A DNA stretch of 64,000 nt from Balneola sp. EhC07 (GTDB lineage Bacteria > Bacteroidota > Rhodothermia > Balneolales > Balneolaceae): positions 62,001 to 126,000 of the forward strand of contig NZ_LXYG01000014.1 of assembly GCF_001650905.1 (NCBI RefSeq). The letters run 5' to 3'. Numbering within the stretch: position 1 is the stretch's first letter; every line of letters starts with the position of its first letter. Below the pieces are notes generated by a model. That model was given only the letters and a program-made list of their open reading frames with translations, did not search any database and was not told where the DNA came from. Positions 8,886-17,049 of the stretch are shown here, in pieces. A program made the position numbers and the translations under genes.

Positions 8886-10028
8886 ATGACCGAAGAGAAG
8901 AAGGATTATAGACAAACCGAGATTGGGTTGATTCCAGAGGATTGGGAAGTTGAAACAGTGGGTGAAGCATTTGAAATAAAAAACAATTTAAGATTACCCA
9001 TTAGTAGAAATGTCCGAAAGTCAATGCAGGGAAAATATCCTTACTATGGGCCAACAGGAATCCAAGATTACATTGATGAATATAGGGTTGAAGGTAAACA
9101 TGCTTTAATAGGTGAAGATGGTGACCACTTTCTCAAATGGGATAGTATGTCAATGACACTTTTGGTGGAGGGGAAGTTTAATGTTAATAACCATGCTCAT
9201 ATCGTTAAGGGTGTAAAAAATTTAACCGAGTGGTTTTATTACTTCTTTGGTCATCGAGATCTTACATCTCATCTGAAGAGGCAAGGAGCAGGACGTTATA
9301 AATTAAATAAGAGTACTTTAATAGAGTTGCCTTGTGCTGTTCCGCCACTTACCGAACAGGAAGCCATAACCAATGCCCTCAGCGATGTGGACGACCTGAT
9401 CCGCTCCTTAGACCTGCTCATACAAAAGAAAGAAGCCATCAAAAAAGGCTCCATGCAGCTGCTCCTTACCGGCAAAACACGCCTGCCCGGGTTTGATGGG
9501 GAGTGGGAGGTGAAGACGTTAGAGGATGTTCTAAATTATGAGCAACCTCCAAAGTATATTGTGAAAGCTGATATTGAAGATCAAGAGGTTGGTGTGCCTG
9601 TTCTTACGGCTAATAAATCCTTTATTTTGGGTTATACAACTGAAACTTTCGGGGTTTATACTGATACACCTGTTGTAGTCTTTGATGATTTTACAACCCT
9701 ATCAAAATATGTCGATTTTAATTTCAAGATAAAGTCTTCTGCTATTAAACTATTAAAACCAAAGTCATCTGCAGTTAACTTGAGGTTTATATATGAATTG
9801 ATACAGATTTTGAAGTTTTCTACAGGTGATCATAAGCGATATTATATTTCAGAATACCAGCACATTGAAATTGAGCTACCTCCAAAGGGAGAGCAAGATG
9901 CAATAGTAGAAATCTTGTCCGACATGGACCTGGAACTCCAAACTCTCCGCCAAAAGCGGGAAAAGTACAAGCAGGTTAAACAGGGAATGATGCAGGAATT
10001 GCTAACCGGAAAGACGAGGTTGGTATGA
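8886..10028 (+). CDS. hsdS: Type I restriction-modification specificity subunit
   Basis: HsdS carries two target-recognition domains (TRDs) that each read half of a bipartite DNA site. TRD1 covers about 20-155 and TRD2 about 205-335. Each is followed by the conserved spacer helix: PPLTEQEAITNALSDVDDL and PPKGEQDAIVEILSDMDLE. Both helices end in near-identical LLTGKTRL repeats. The ATG at 8886 is preferred over the TTG immediately before it. TRD-coding DNA looks more AT-rich than the spacer-coding DNA, as expected from TRD exchange. The 3' end overlaps the accessory nuclease gene by 4 bp. Specificity cannot be predicted from sequence. Confidence 0.95.
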   Translation: MTEEKKDYRQTEIGLIPEDWEVETVGEAFEIKNNLRLPISRNVRKSMQGKYPYYGPTGIQDYIDEYRVEGKHALIGEDGDHFLKWDSMSMTLLVEGKFNVNNHAHIVKGVKNLTEWFYYFFGHRDLTSHLKRQGAGRYKLNKSTLIELPCAVPPLTEQEAITNALSDVDDLIRSLDLLIQKKEAIKKGSMQLLLTGKTRLPGFDGEWEVKTLEDVLNYEQPPKYIVKADIEDQEVGVPVLTANKSFILGYTTETFGVYTDTPVVVFDDFTTLSKYVDFNFKIKSSAIKLLKPKSSAVNLRFIYELIQILKFSTGDHKRYYISEYQHIEIELPPKGEQDAIVEILSDMDLELQTLRQKREKYKQVKQGMMQELLTGKTRLV

Positions 10029-10921
10029 ACATTTGGCGACTTAACATTAAAACAGACTCGGTTGATATTAATCCAAGACAGTTTTGTTTTAATCAAAGCA
10101 TTATGGGGTTAGGTTGGTCAGTGGAATCAAAATCCAAGCATTTAGAATGGGATGAATATTATGAAAAGGCACATAAGAATTATAAAGAAGAAAGGAATGA
10201 TAAAGGCTGGTGGCGAGCTTTAAATGCCATTAAAAATCGGGTTAAAATTAATGATTTGTGCTGGTCTAGGGATTTAAATGGAATTTACTATCTAGGAAGG
10301 ATCACAGGAGAATGGCAATATATTAATGAGGAAATAAACCGAAAGGCAGATATAGTAAATGTTAGACCTATTGAATGGGTAAGAGTAGGGGAAAATGATT
10401 CAGTACCAGGTACTATCGTAAATAGATTCATAAGAGGCGGTACGCTAGAAAAGGTGAATGGTGCAACTACTTGTGAATTTTCTAAGTTTTTATATAATCA
10501 GCTTACTGATGATGAATTTTACGAATTCAAACATATAGAAGCGGATTTCTTTTCCTTAATACATTCAGATGATTGTGAAGATATTATAGGATTACTTCTT
10601 CAAGATATGGGATACCAACTTATTCCAAGTTCGTGCAAGAAAAGCACAGTGAACTATGAATTTGTTTTGAAGCATAAAAAAGATGGGCATAAAGCAGTTG
10701 CTCAAGTTAAAAAGGGGAAAGAAGATTTAATTATTGAGAATTATAAAAATCTTGACTGTAAGGTATATTTATTTACAACTAAAGGGCGATATATAGGCAA
10801 GTCTTTATCGAATGTATTTATAATCGATATTGAAAAAGTAGAAAGGTTTATTCGGAGTAACTGGAAAGTTTTACCTGATAAAGTCCAAACTTGGATAAAT
10901 ATTAGAGAATCATTGAATTAA
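10025..10921 (+). CDS. Accessory protein: PUA/EVE-like N-domain plus Mrr-like nuclease domain
   Basis: The protein has 298 residues. The N-terminal half (about 1-150) has features seen in PUA/EVE-like folds: an initial WRLNI strand, the DLCWSRDLNGIYYLGRI block and a VNVRPIEW strand. Such domains often bind modified bases; this is a weak fold guess. The C-terminal half (about 170-275) resembles Mrr-type restriction endonucleases: a helix EDIIGLLLQDMGY, then VNYEFVLKHKK and AVAQVKKGK. These could supply an E..QxK active site (Glu212, Gln227, Lys229) instead of D..ExK. It overlaps hsdS by 4 bp and ends 14 bp before hsdR, so it is an operon member, though it is not a standard type I subunit. It looks AT-rich compared with hsdR. 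Confidence 0.6.
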   Translation: MNIWRLNIKTDSVDINPRQFCFNQSIMGLGWSVESKSKHLEWDEYYEKAHKNYKEERNDKGWWRALNAIKNRVKINDLCWSRDLNGIYYLGRITGEWQYINEEINRKADIVNVRPIEWVRVGENDSVPGTIVNRFIRGGTLEKVNGATTCEFSKFLYNQLTDDEFYEFKHIEADFFSLIHSDDCEDIIGLLLQDMGYQLIPSSCKKSTVNYEFVLKHKKDGHKAVAQVKKGKEDLIIENYKNLDCKVYLFTTKGRYIGKSLSNVFIIDIEKVERFIRSNWKVLPDKVQTWINIRESLN

Positions 10922-10935
10922 AACACGAAATATAA

Positions 10936-13900
10936 ATGACCGACATTGGCCAAATAGAACGCAGCTCCCAGAATCGAATCGTACAACTATTCAGAGACCA
11001 ATTAGGTTACGAATATCTCGGTGACTTTCAGGATCGCTCAGGGAACGCCAATGTTGAGGAAGAATATCTGAGACCGTTTTTAAAGCAACAAGGTCATTCC
11101 CAAGCTAAAATTGATAAAGCATGCTTTGAGCTAAATAAAGCTACGGTTATACAAACCGAAGATTTATACGACAGTAATAAAGAGGTCTATAACTTACTTC
11201 GGTATGGAGTAGATGTACGAGAACAACAAGGAGAGCATAAAGAAACGGTAAAACTGATAGATTGGGAACATCAGGAGAACAATCATTTTGCCATTGCCGA
11301 GGAAGTAACGGTAGAGGGCAAAAACACCAAAAGACCGGATATTGTACTTTATATCAATGGAATTGCCGTTGGCGTGATTGAATTAAAGCGTTCAAAAGTA
11401 TCTATTGCAGAAGGAATTCGGCAAAATCTGGACAATCAATCAGAGAATTTTATCAAGCCTTTCTTCAACACCATGCAGTTGATAATGGCAGGCAACGATT
11501 CCGAGGGTCTCCGTTACGGTACTACCAAAACACCGGAGAAATACTATCTGAAATGGAAAGAGCCTTTTGACGGTGAAGCAGATTATGTGCTCGACAAGCA
11601 TATCCTTCAGCTGTGCAACAAAGAACGCTTGCTGGAACTGATCCATGATTTTATCCTGTTTGATGGTGGTACTAAAATTATTTCTCGTCCCCATCAATAT
11701 TTCGGAGTAAAAGCCAGTCGGGAAAATATTCGAAAGCGGGAAGATGGAATTATCTGGCACACTCAGGGAAGTGGTAAAAGCTTAACCATGGTTTGGTTGG
11801 CGCAATGGATTCGTGAGCAGGTGGAAGATTCAAGAGTGGTGGTAATCACGGATCGTACCGAATTGGACAAGCAAATTACTCGGGTATTTAATGATGCGGA
11901 AGAGCCCATGATCAGAGCAAAAAGTGGTTCCGATTTGCTGGATAAACTGAACAGCCATGAGTATCCGCTTATATCATCATTAGTACATAAGTTTGGTGGA
12001 GGAGAAGACGGAGATGTGGATCAGTTTCTAAACGATATTCAAAAACATCTTCCGGCAAATTTTAAAGCGAAGGGAGATATCTATGTATTTGTGGATGAAT
12101 GTCATCGTACACAATCCGGGAAACTCCACCGGGCAATGAAAGCCATTCTTCCCGATGCTATGTTCATTGGTTTTACCGGAACGCCTTTGTTAAAGCGAGA
12201 TAAGAAAACAAGTCTGGAAGTCTTTGGTCCATATATCCACACGTACAAGTTTGATGAAGCGGTGGAAGATAAAGTAGTGCTAGATTTGAGATACGAAGCC
12301 AGAGATATCGATCAAAGAATAACCGATCAGGACAGTATTGACGAGTGGTTTGATGCCGAGACGCGCGGACTCAACGATTACGCAAAAATGCAGCTCAAAA
12401 AACGCTGGGGTACGCTCAGGCAAGTATTGAGCTCAAAAGAACGACTGGCGAAAGTAACACAAGATATTTTTAAGGATTTCAGAGTACGACCAAGGTTAAA
12501 ATCCGGCGAAGGGAACGCTATGTTAGTGGCATCATCAGTGTTAGAAGCGTGTAAGTATTATGAGCTGTTCCAACAAACCGACTTGAAAGATCATTGTGCG
12601 GTTGTTACTTCCTTTGAGCCGAATATCAATGACATCAAAGGAGAAGAAACCGGCGAAGGTGAAACCGAGGAGCAACTAAAGTATCGGATTTACATGGATA
12701 TGCTGGGCGGAATGAAAACCGAAGAGTTTGAAGAGGCTGTCAAAAAACAATTTATCGAAGAGCCGGCGCGAATGAAGCTACTAATAGTGGTGGAGAAACT
12801 GCTAACGGGTTTTGATGCTCCACCGGCTTCCTATCTGTATATCGATAAATCCATGCAGGATCATGGTTTGTTTCAGGCAATTTGTCGTGTAAACCGATTA
12901 GACGATGACAGCAAGGAATACGGATACATCATTGACTACAAAGATTTGTTCAAAAGTCTGGAAGAATCCATCGAAGCTTATACAAGCGGTGCTTTTGAAG
13001 GCTATGACAAAGATGATGTAGAAGGATTATTAAAAGACCGCTATAAACAAGCAAAAGAACATCTTGACGATACACTGGATCAGGTTGAGGCGTTGTGTGA
13101 GCCTGTTCATCCACAAACTCAGAAAACTTTTTATGAATTCTTTGGGTGTGATTTTGAGGGTAAAACGGATGAAGAGATTAAAGAGGACGAAGAAAAAAGA
13201 ATTAAACTCTACAAGATAGTTTCCAGTTTAGTAAGAGCGTATGCTGATATCGCCAATGAAATGAGCCGGGCAGGATACACCGATCGGCAAGCTGCTCGCA
13301 TCAAACAAAGAGTGAAGTTTTTCTCAGACCTGAAAGAAGAAATAAAACTAGCCAGCGGAGATTACATTGACTTGAAGATGTATGAACCCGGTATGCGTAA
13401 TCTCATTGACATGTATATTGATGCAGATCATAGCAAGAAAGTGAGTAAACTGGATGATTTCACCTTGGTAGACCTTATTGTGAATGAAGGTTTGGAAGGA
13501 GTAGATGAGGCTACCGGAGGAGAAAGTAAAAAAAATCCGGAAGGTGTATCAGAGAAGATTGAGAATAATATGAGGAAAGTAATTATTCAGGAGCGACCGG
13601 GAAATCCGAAATACTATGACCGAATGTCGGCTTTGCTTCAAGATCTGATTGAACAGAGAAAGCAGGAAGCAATAGCTTATGCCAAGTATCTTGAAAAACT
13701 TGCTGAACTAGCCCGAAAAGTTAAAAGAGTGGATGGCCAGGAAGCGTACCCGACTTCAATTAATACAGATGGAAAAAAAGCTATTTATGACACTCTTGAT
13801 GGTGATCTGGAACTTTCTGTTACGGTAGATGAAACCGTTAAATATAATAGTAAAGACGGCTGGAGAAGTAATTCAATTAAAGAGCGTCAACTTCAAGGAG

Positions 13901-13977
13901 CGCTTTATAAGGTGCTTCCTGAAAATATTGAGTTAGATATGGTGATGGATGTAATACGGAATCAAGATGAATACTAG
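10936..13977 (+). CDS. hsdR: Type I restriction endonuclease motor subunit
   Basis: HsdR translocates DNA with ATP and cleaves away from unmethylated sites. The N-terminal nuclease core is visible as KRPDIVLYI (Asp135) followed by GVIELKRSK (Glu149, Lys151), a PD-ExK pattern. Superfamily 2 helicase motifs follow: P-loop HTQGSGKS (275-282), VFVDECH (384-390), GFTGTPLL, and QAICRVNRLD as motif VI. The C-terminal helical part (about 700-1013) would contact HsdM. At 1013 residues it has the usual length and all key residues, so it should be active. It overlaps the downstream metallopeptidase gene by 11 bp. Confidence 0.97.
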   Translation: MTDIGQIERSSQNRIVQLFRDQLGYEYLGDFQDRSGNANVEEEYLRPFLKQQGHSQAKIDKACFELNKATVIQTEDLYDSNKEVYNLLRYGVDVREQQGEHKETVKLIDWEHQENNHFAIAEEVTVEGKNTKRPDIVLYINGIAVGVIELKRSKVSIAEGIRQNLDNQSENFIKPFFNTMQLIMAGNDSEGLRYGTTKTPEKYYLKWKEPFDGEADYVLDKHILQLCNKERLLELIHDFILFDGGTKIISRPHQYFGVKASRENIRKREDGIIWHTQGSGKSLTMVWLAQWIREQVEDSRVVVITDRTELDKQITRVFNDAEEPMIRAKSGSDLLDKLNSHEYPLISSLVHKFGGGEDGDVDQFLNDIQKHLPANFKAKGDIYVFVDECHRTQSGKLHRAMKAILPDAMFIGFTGTPLLKRDKKTSLEVFGPYIHTYKFDEAVEDKVVLDLRYEARDIDQRITDQDSIDEWFDAETRGLNDYAKMQLKKRWGTLRQVLSSKERLAKVTQDIFKDFRVRPRLKSGEGNAMLVASSVLEACKYYELFQQTDLKDHCAVVTSFEPNINDIKGEETGEGETEEQLKYRIYMDMLGGMKTEEFEEAVKKQFIEEPARMKLLIVVEKLLTGFDAPPASYLYIDKSMQDHGLFQAICRVNRLDDDSKEYGYIIDYKDLFKSLEESIEAYTSGAFEGYDKDDVEGLLKDRYKQAKEHLDDTLDQVEALCEPVHPQTQKTFYEFFGCDFEGKTDEEIKEDEEKRIKLYKIVSSLVRAYADIANEMSRAGYTDRQAARIKQRVKFFSDLKEEIKLASGDYIDLKMYEPGMRNLIDMYIDADHSKKVSKLDDFTLVDLIVNEGLEGVDEATGGESKKNPEGVSEKIENNMRKVIIQERPGNPKYYDRMSALLQDLIEQRKQEAIAYAKYLEKLAELARKVKRVDGQEAYPTSINTDGKKAIYDTLDGDLELSVTVDETVKYNSKDGWRSNSIKERQLQGALYKVLPENIELDMVMDVIRNQDEY

Positions 13978-14674
13978 AAACTATCAGTTCACAGTATCCG
14001 ATATTCTTGTAGATGTAGTTCAAAAAGATATTGGGAATATGCATCTGGCGGTTTATCCACCAACGGGCAGAGTGCGAGTGTCTTCTCCATTGACTTATAG
14101 CAAAGAAAACATACGCTTATTTGTAGTATCGAAATTGACTTGGATCAAGAAGCATATCCGCGCTATGAAAAATCAGGTTCGGGAGCCGAGAAGAGAATTT
14201 ATTCAAGGAGAAAGTCACTGGGTAGAAGGAAAGCGATACCTGCTGAATATCATTGAAAAGGATGAAAAGCCCTGCGTCCATATTCGAAATAAGCAATATC
14301 TGGATTTGCAGATTCGCCCGGGAACAGAACGAGATAAGCGGGAAGAGATAATCCAGGAATGGTACCGGGAAAGACTTAAACGCAAAATACCTGAGCTAAT
14401 TGCAAAGTGGGAAAATCGCTTAAAAGTTGAAATTAGTGATTGGGGTATAAAACTGATGAAAACAAAGTGGGGTTCTTGCACGGTTGAAAACAAAAGAATC
14501 TGGATTAACCTTGAATTAGCTAAAAAGGAGTATGAACTGCTGGACTATGTAGTACTCCATGAAATGGCTCACTTGATTGAGAGAACACACAATGACCGAT
14601 TTAAAGCAGTACTGGATAATCATATGCCATCATGGAAAGGTAAAAGAGAGCTATTAAATGAGGTTGTGTATTAG
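13967..14674 (+). CDS. YgjP-type (DUF45) zinc metallopeptidase
   Basis: This is a 235-residue soluble protein. The zinc-binding motif is VLHEMAHLIERTHNDRF near residues 194-210, giving HExxH plus a downstream His, and KWGSCTVENKRIW precedes it as in this family. Its ATG lies inside the 3' end of hsdR, so it is translationally coupled. YgjP-like proteases frequently follow hsdR in type I loci, and I infer a role in controlling or recycling the restriction complex. Only 28 bp separate its stop from the stop of the convergent gene at 14703. Confidence 0.85.
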   Translation: MNTRNYQFTVSDILVDVVQKDIGNMHLAVYPPTGRVRVSSPLTYSKENIRLFVVSKLTWIKKHIRAMKNQVREPRREFIQGESHWVEGKRYLLNIIEKDEKPCVHIRNKQYLDLQIRPGTERDKREEIIQEWYRERLKRKIPELIAKWENRLKVEISDWGIKLMKTKWGSCTVENKRIWINLELAKKEYELLDYVVLHEMAHLIERTHNDRFKAVLDNHMPSWKGKRELLNEVVY

Positions 14675-14702
14675 CTTTTAACTCACCTTATCTTAACATG
14701 GG

Positions 14703-15191
14703 TTAAACACTCTTTATATGATCATATATTGATTTTATGTAATTATTAGTATGCATGCTGGGTTTTTGAACTTCTTCATGTTTAAGATCTGTTAACCCCG
14801 CTTTATCTAGGATGATCTTAATAGCTTTTATTTTTTCACTAATTAATGACTTCTCACCATTATCTAGAGAAGTTACATTTGGCATCAATGCAATCTCCAA
14901 AAGTTCCTCGACAGCAGAATCTAGATGACGTAGTAGTTTAGCTTGGGCAAGCTCTATTCTTTCTCGTCTGTTTTCTAGGATTCTTACTCCTATACTTTCG
15001 TCATAATCAGAAGCTCTAGTAATCCAGTTGTATTTAGAGCTCCATCTCTTTAATTGTGATACATAACTCTCAGGTTTGGTATACATTTGGCATACTTTCA
15101 GCATACTTCTAGAAGGACCTAGTTCTAAATAAGTAACAAAGAATTTATAAGCTAAGGATGACTCACTAGGGTATTTATTCCATGAATTCAT
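14703..15191 (-). CDS. Phage terminase small subunit-like protein
   Basis: The protein has 162 residues. The N-terminal 55 residues (SSLAYKFFVTYLELGPSRS, then a W-rich SQLKRWSSKYNWITRASDYD) match the pattern of terminase small subunits and related HTH proteins, in which a Trp-rich helix precedes a conserved RAxxYD. The remainder is helical. Phage satellites often encode a small terminase to redirect packaging, and it is the last gene of a leftward set that begins with the integrase at 18285. An alternative is a general HTH protein of mobile elements. Confidence 0.5.
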   Translation of the reverse strand: MNSWNKYPSESSLAYKFFVTYLELGPSRSMLKVCQMYTKPESYVSQLKRWSSKYNWITRASDYDESIGVRILENRRERIELAQAKLLRHLDSAVEELLEIALMPNVTSLDNGEKSLISEKIKAIKIILDKAGLTDLKHEEVQKPSMHTNNYIKSIYDHIKSV

Positions 15192-15196
15192 TTTAG

Positions 15197-15937
15197 TTAG
15201 GGTTGGTTGTTAAAGTTTTCATCAAGTATTTTTATGAACTTATTCCAATCGTGTGTTTCCCAATCAATATTTAAAACTAATTCACATCCTACTGTTACAA
15301 ATTGATCAATCTGTATTCTATTTTTTTTCCTAATCTTTTCTAATTCGGCAATCAATACATGCTCAGGATATTTTGCAATATGTTTTGGTATTCCTTTTAA
15401 TACCTTTTCCATAGCTGAGCTAATGCTATTGTTATCGGTATTGTTAGTGTTATTGGAAATGTTATTGTTAATGCCCCCTGACCTGGGCCTGGTCTGGGGC
15501 AGAGGAAGACCCGAGTAACCTTTCTTTTCTTCTTTGATAGCTTTATAAAAGGAAGGAATATTGATATGATTAGGATACGTTTCTATAAACTCTTCGAGTA
15601 AATTATGATATACGAGCAATTTATAACATGAGAGACCTAGATTGTTATTACCAGCTATTGTTGTCCAAGTGACTTTAATAAAATCCTTTATCCAGATACT
15701 ATTGTTATTCAGACTCCTTATTCTTTCTTTATCACAATTAATTTTATCTAAAAAGTTATTAATATCGATAACTGAATTACAATGAAATTCAGACAGTTTT
15801 GGACTATGCTCATATACTCCAGCGTTGTCACAATGGCAATTAATAAACCAATAGAATAGCTTTTCTGAAGCATCTAGTTCATTAAAATATCTGTAATCCC
15901 ATACTTTGATCTCAATCATTCTTCGTTTGGTATCCAT
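15197..15937 (-). CDS. Mobile-element replication protein (phage replisome-organiser-like)
   Basis: The protein has 246 residues. The N-terminus (IEIKVWDYRYFNELDASEK, then LFYWFINCHCDNAGVYEH) follows the pattern of phage replication initiators of the replisome-organiser type, where an early strand and winged helix are followed by an L.W..CDNxG motif. A low-complexity Asn/Thr linker (about residues 153-170) separates this from a C-terminal helical domain resembling a DnaD-type tail. It lies 5 bp upstream of the terminase-like gene and overlaps the preceding gene by 1 bp (TAATG). A role in excision-linked replication of the element is inferred. Confidence 0.5.
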   Translation of the reverse strand: MDTKRRMIEIKVWDYRYFNELDASEKLFYWFINCHCDNAGVYEHSPKLSEFHCNSVIDINNFLDKINCDKERIRSLNNNSIWIKDFIKVTWTTIAGNNNLGLSCYKLLVYHNLLEEFIETYPNHINIPSFYKAIKEEKKGYSGLPLPQTRPRSGGINNNISNNTNNTDNNSISSAMEKVLKGIPKHIAKYPEHVLIAELEKIRKKNRIQIDQFVTVGCELVLNIDWETHDWNKFIKILDENFNNQP

Positions 15938-16206
15938 TACTCGACCTCTCTAAATTTAAAATAGGCTTCATAAAAGCAATAGATGTCGATATAAGTGAGA
16001 TTTGGAGGTAAACCAGTAACAATTAGTCGAATAATTTCATCACTAATCATTAATTTATTCTCTAATTCAGCTATACTTTTGCCTAGATTATATAGATTGA
16101 AGAGTGAGTTAGAATTAGCTATTTTTAAAGCTTTATTAAATGATTTTTTTCGATTACTAAGAGGTTGTACTTTTGCGGGCGCAACCTCTTTTTTTATTGG
16201 CTCCAT
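15937..16206 (-). CDS. Small hypothetical protein of the integrated element
   Basis: The product has 89 residues: a basic N-terminus (MEPIKKEVAPAKVQ) followed by predicted helices and a C-terminal aromatic stretch (DIYCFYEAYFKFREVE). I recognise no family. Its stop shares one base with the ATG of the replication gene, and its start is 1 bp after the stop of the excisionase-like gene. It therefore belongs to the same leftward operon. Confidence 0.55.
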   Translation of the reverse strand: MEPIKKEVAPAKVQPLSNRKKSFNKALKIANSNSLFNLYNLGKSIAELENKLMISDEIIRLIVTGLPPNLTYIDIYCFYEAYFKFREVE

Positions 16207-16207
16207 T

Positions 16208-16504
16208 TTATTCTCCCATTTTATTTTTTGATTTAACTTTATGGGAGTTGAGAAAATTTTCTACTTCCTCAATATCATATCTAATAGTCCTTCCTGACTG
16301 AGAAAAAGTAATAAGCTCTTCATCTCTTAGGTATTGAATATGGCGTCTTGAGCACTGAAGTAATTCCATTACTTCTTCCGTGTTAAGCCATTTTTTACGT
16401 GTAGCTTTTCGTATAGCTTCTGGTAGAGATTTGGTTACAGTATGTTTAACAGCTTTTTCTATGATCTGTTCAAGATCTTCTTTTGTGGGTATGTAGGCAT
16501 TCAT
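16208..16504 (-). CDS. Excisionase-like helix-turn-helix protein
   Basis: The 98-residue protein has a C-terminal MerR/excisionase-type HTH: WLNTEEVMELLQCSRRHIQYL followed by the wing ITFSQSGRTIRYDIEEVENFL. This arrangement is typical of HTH_17 proteins on Bacteroidota integrative elements, where they act as recombination directionality factors or element repressors. It opens the 16504-14703 leftward operon. About 95 bp without a gene lie before it. Confidence 0.8.
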   Translation of the reverse strand: MNAYIPTKEDLEQIIEKAVKHTVTKSLPEAIRKATRKKWLNTEEVMELLQCSRRHIQYLRDEELITFSQSGRTIRYDIEEVENFLNSHKVKSKNKMGE

Positions 16505-16598
16505 TGCTTATATATTTGTTTCGAGTTATCGAATACAAATTCATAAATTGAATGCATCAAAAACAGACAATAAGTATTACAAAATCAGTAATACAATG

Positions 16599-17036
16599 TT
16601 ACTTTTTTGTATTATTCATATGATCGGTAGCGTTTTTTGCATTTTTAAAAGATTGAAAAGAGGAATATTTCTTATCCAAGCCTAATTCATTCATTCTTGT
16701 TGTAACGAAGTTGTATACCTTTTCCCAAGTATTATAAGACACCTTGTCTGAGTTGTATAAAGATTGACAAGTATTCCAGTAATTTTTGTTATTAAAACTC
16801 TGAATCTCATTTATCAACGCGTTTTGTTCTGAACTTAATAATGATCTTAAATATTCAACTTCAGCATCAACACATTCATCAAAATTTGGTGTATCATTTA
16901 AATATTTTAAATGCTGAGAAAGAAATTCAGATTTCTTTTTTAGCCAATAATTGATCTTATTTTCGACAGAATCTATTTTTTTGACTTCATCTCTATGTAA
17001 ATCAAAGTTAAATAGGGAATTGTTTTTAATATTCAT
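16599..17036 (-). CDS. Hypothetical protein upstream of the excisionase gene
   Basis: The 145-residue soluble, helical protein has no motif I recognise. It is rich in Asn, Lys and Ser and carries several Tyr and Trp residues, as often in proteins of AT-rich elements. It begins 13 bp after the integrase stop codon on the same strand, so it is probably co-transcribed with the integrase. Confidence 0.55.
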   Translation of the reverse strand: MNIKNNSLFNFDLHRDEVKKIDSVENKINYWLKKKSEFLSQHLKYLNDTPNFDECVDAEVEYLRSLLSSEQNALINEIQSFNNKNYWNTCQSLYNSDKVSYNTWEKVYNFVTTRMNELGLDKKYSSFQSFKNAKNATDHMNNTKK

Positions 17037-17049
17037 ATCAACTAATTGA

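Noticed and set aside
8574-8970. Minus-strand open frames opposite the hsdM 3' end
   Set aside because: They lie antisense to a clearly coding region, with no start signals or family features.
1817-14674. BREX, DISARM or Detocs as the identity of the defence locus
   Set aside because: No PglZ, BrxC, BrxL, DrmA/B or DtcA/B/C-type genes are present. The core is a plain hsdM, hsdS, hsdR set; only the WYL regulator and kinase-receiver pair recall those systems.
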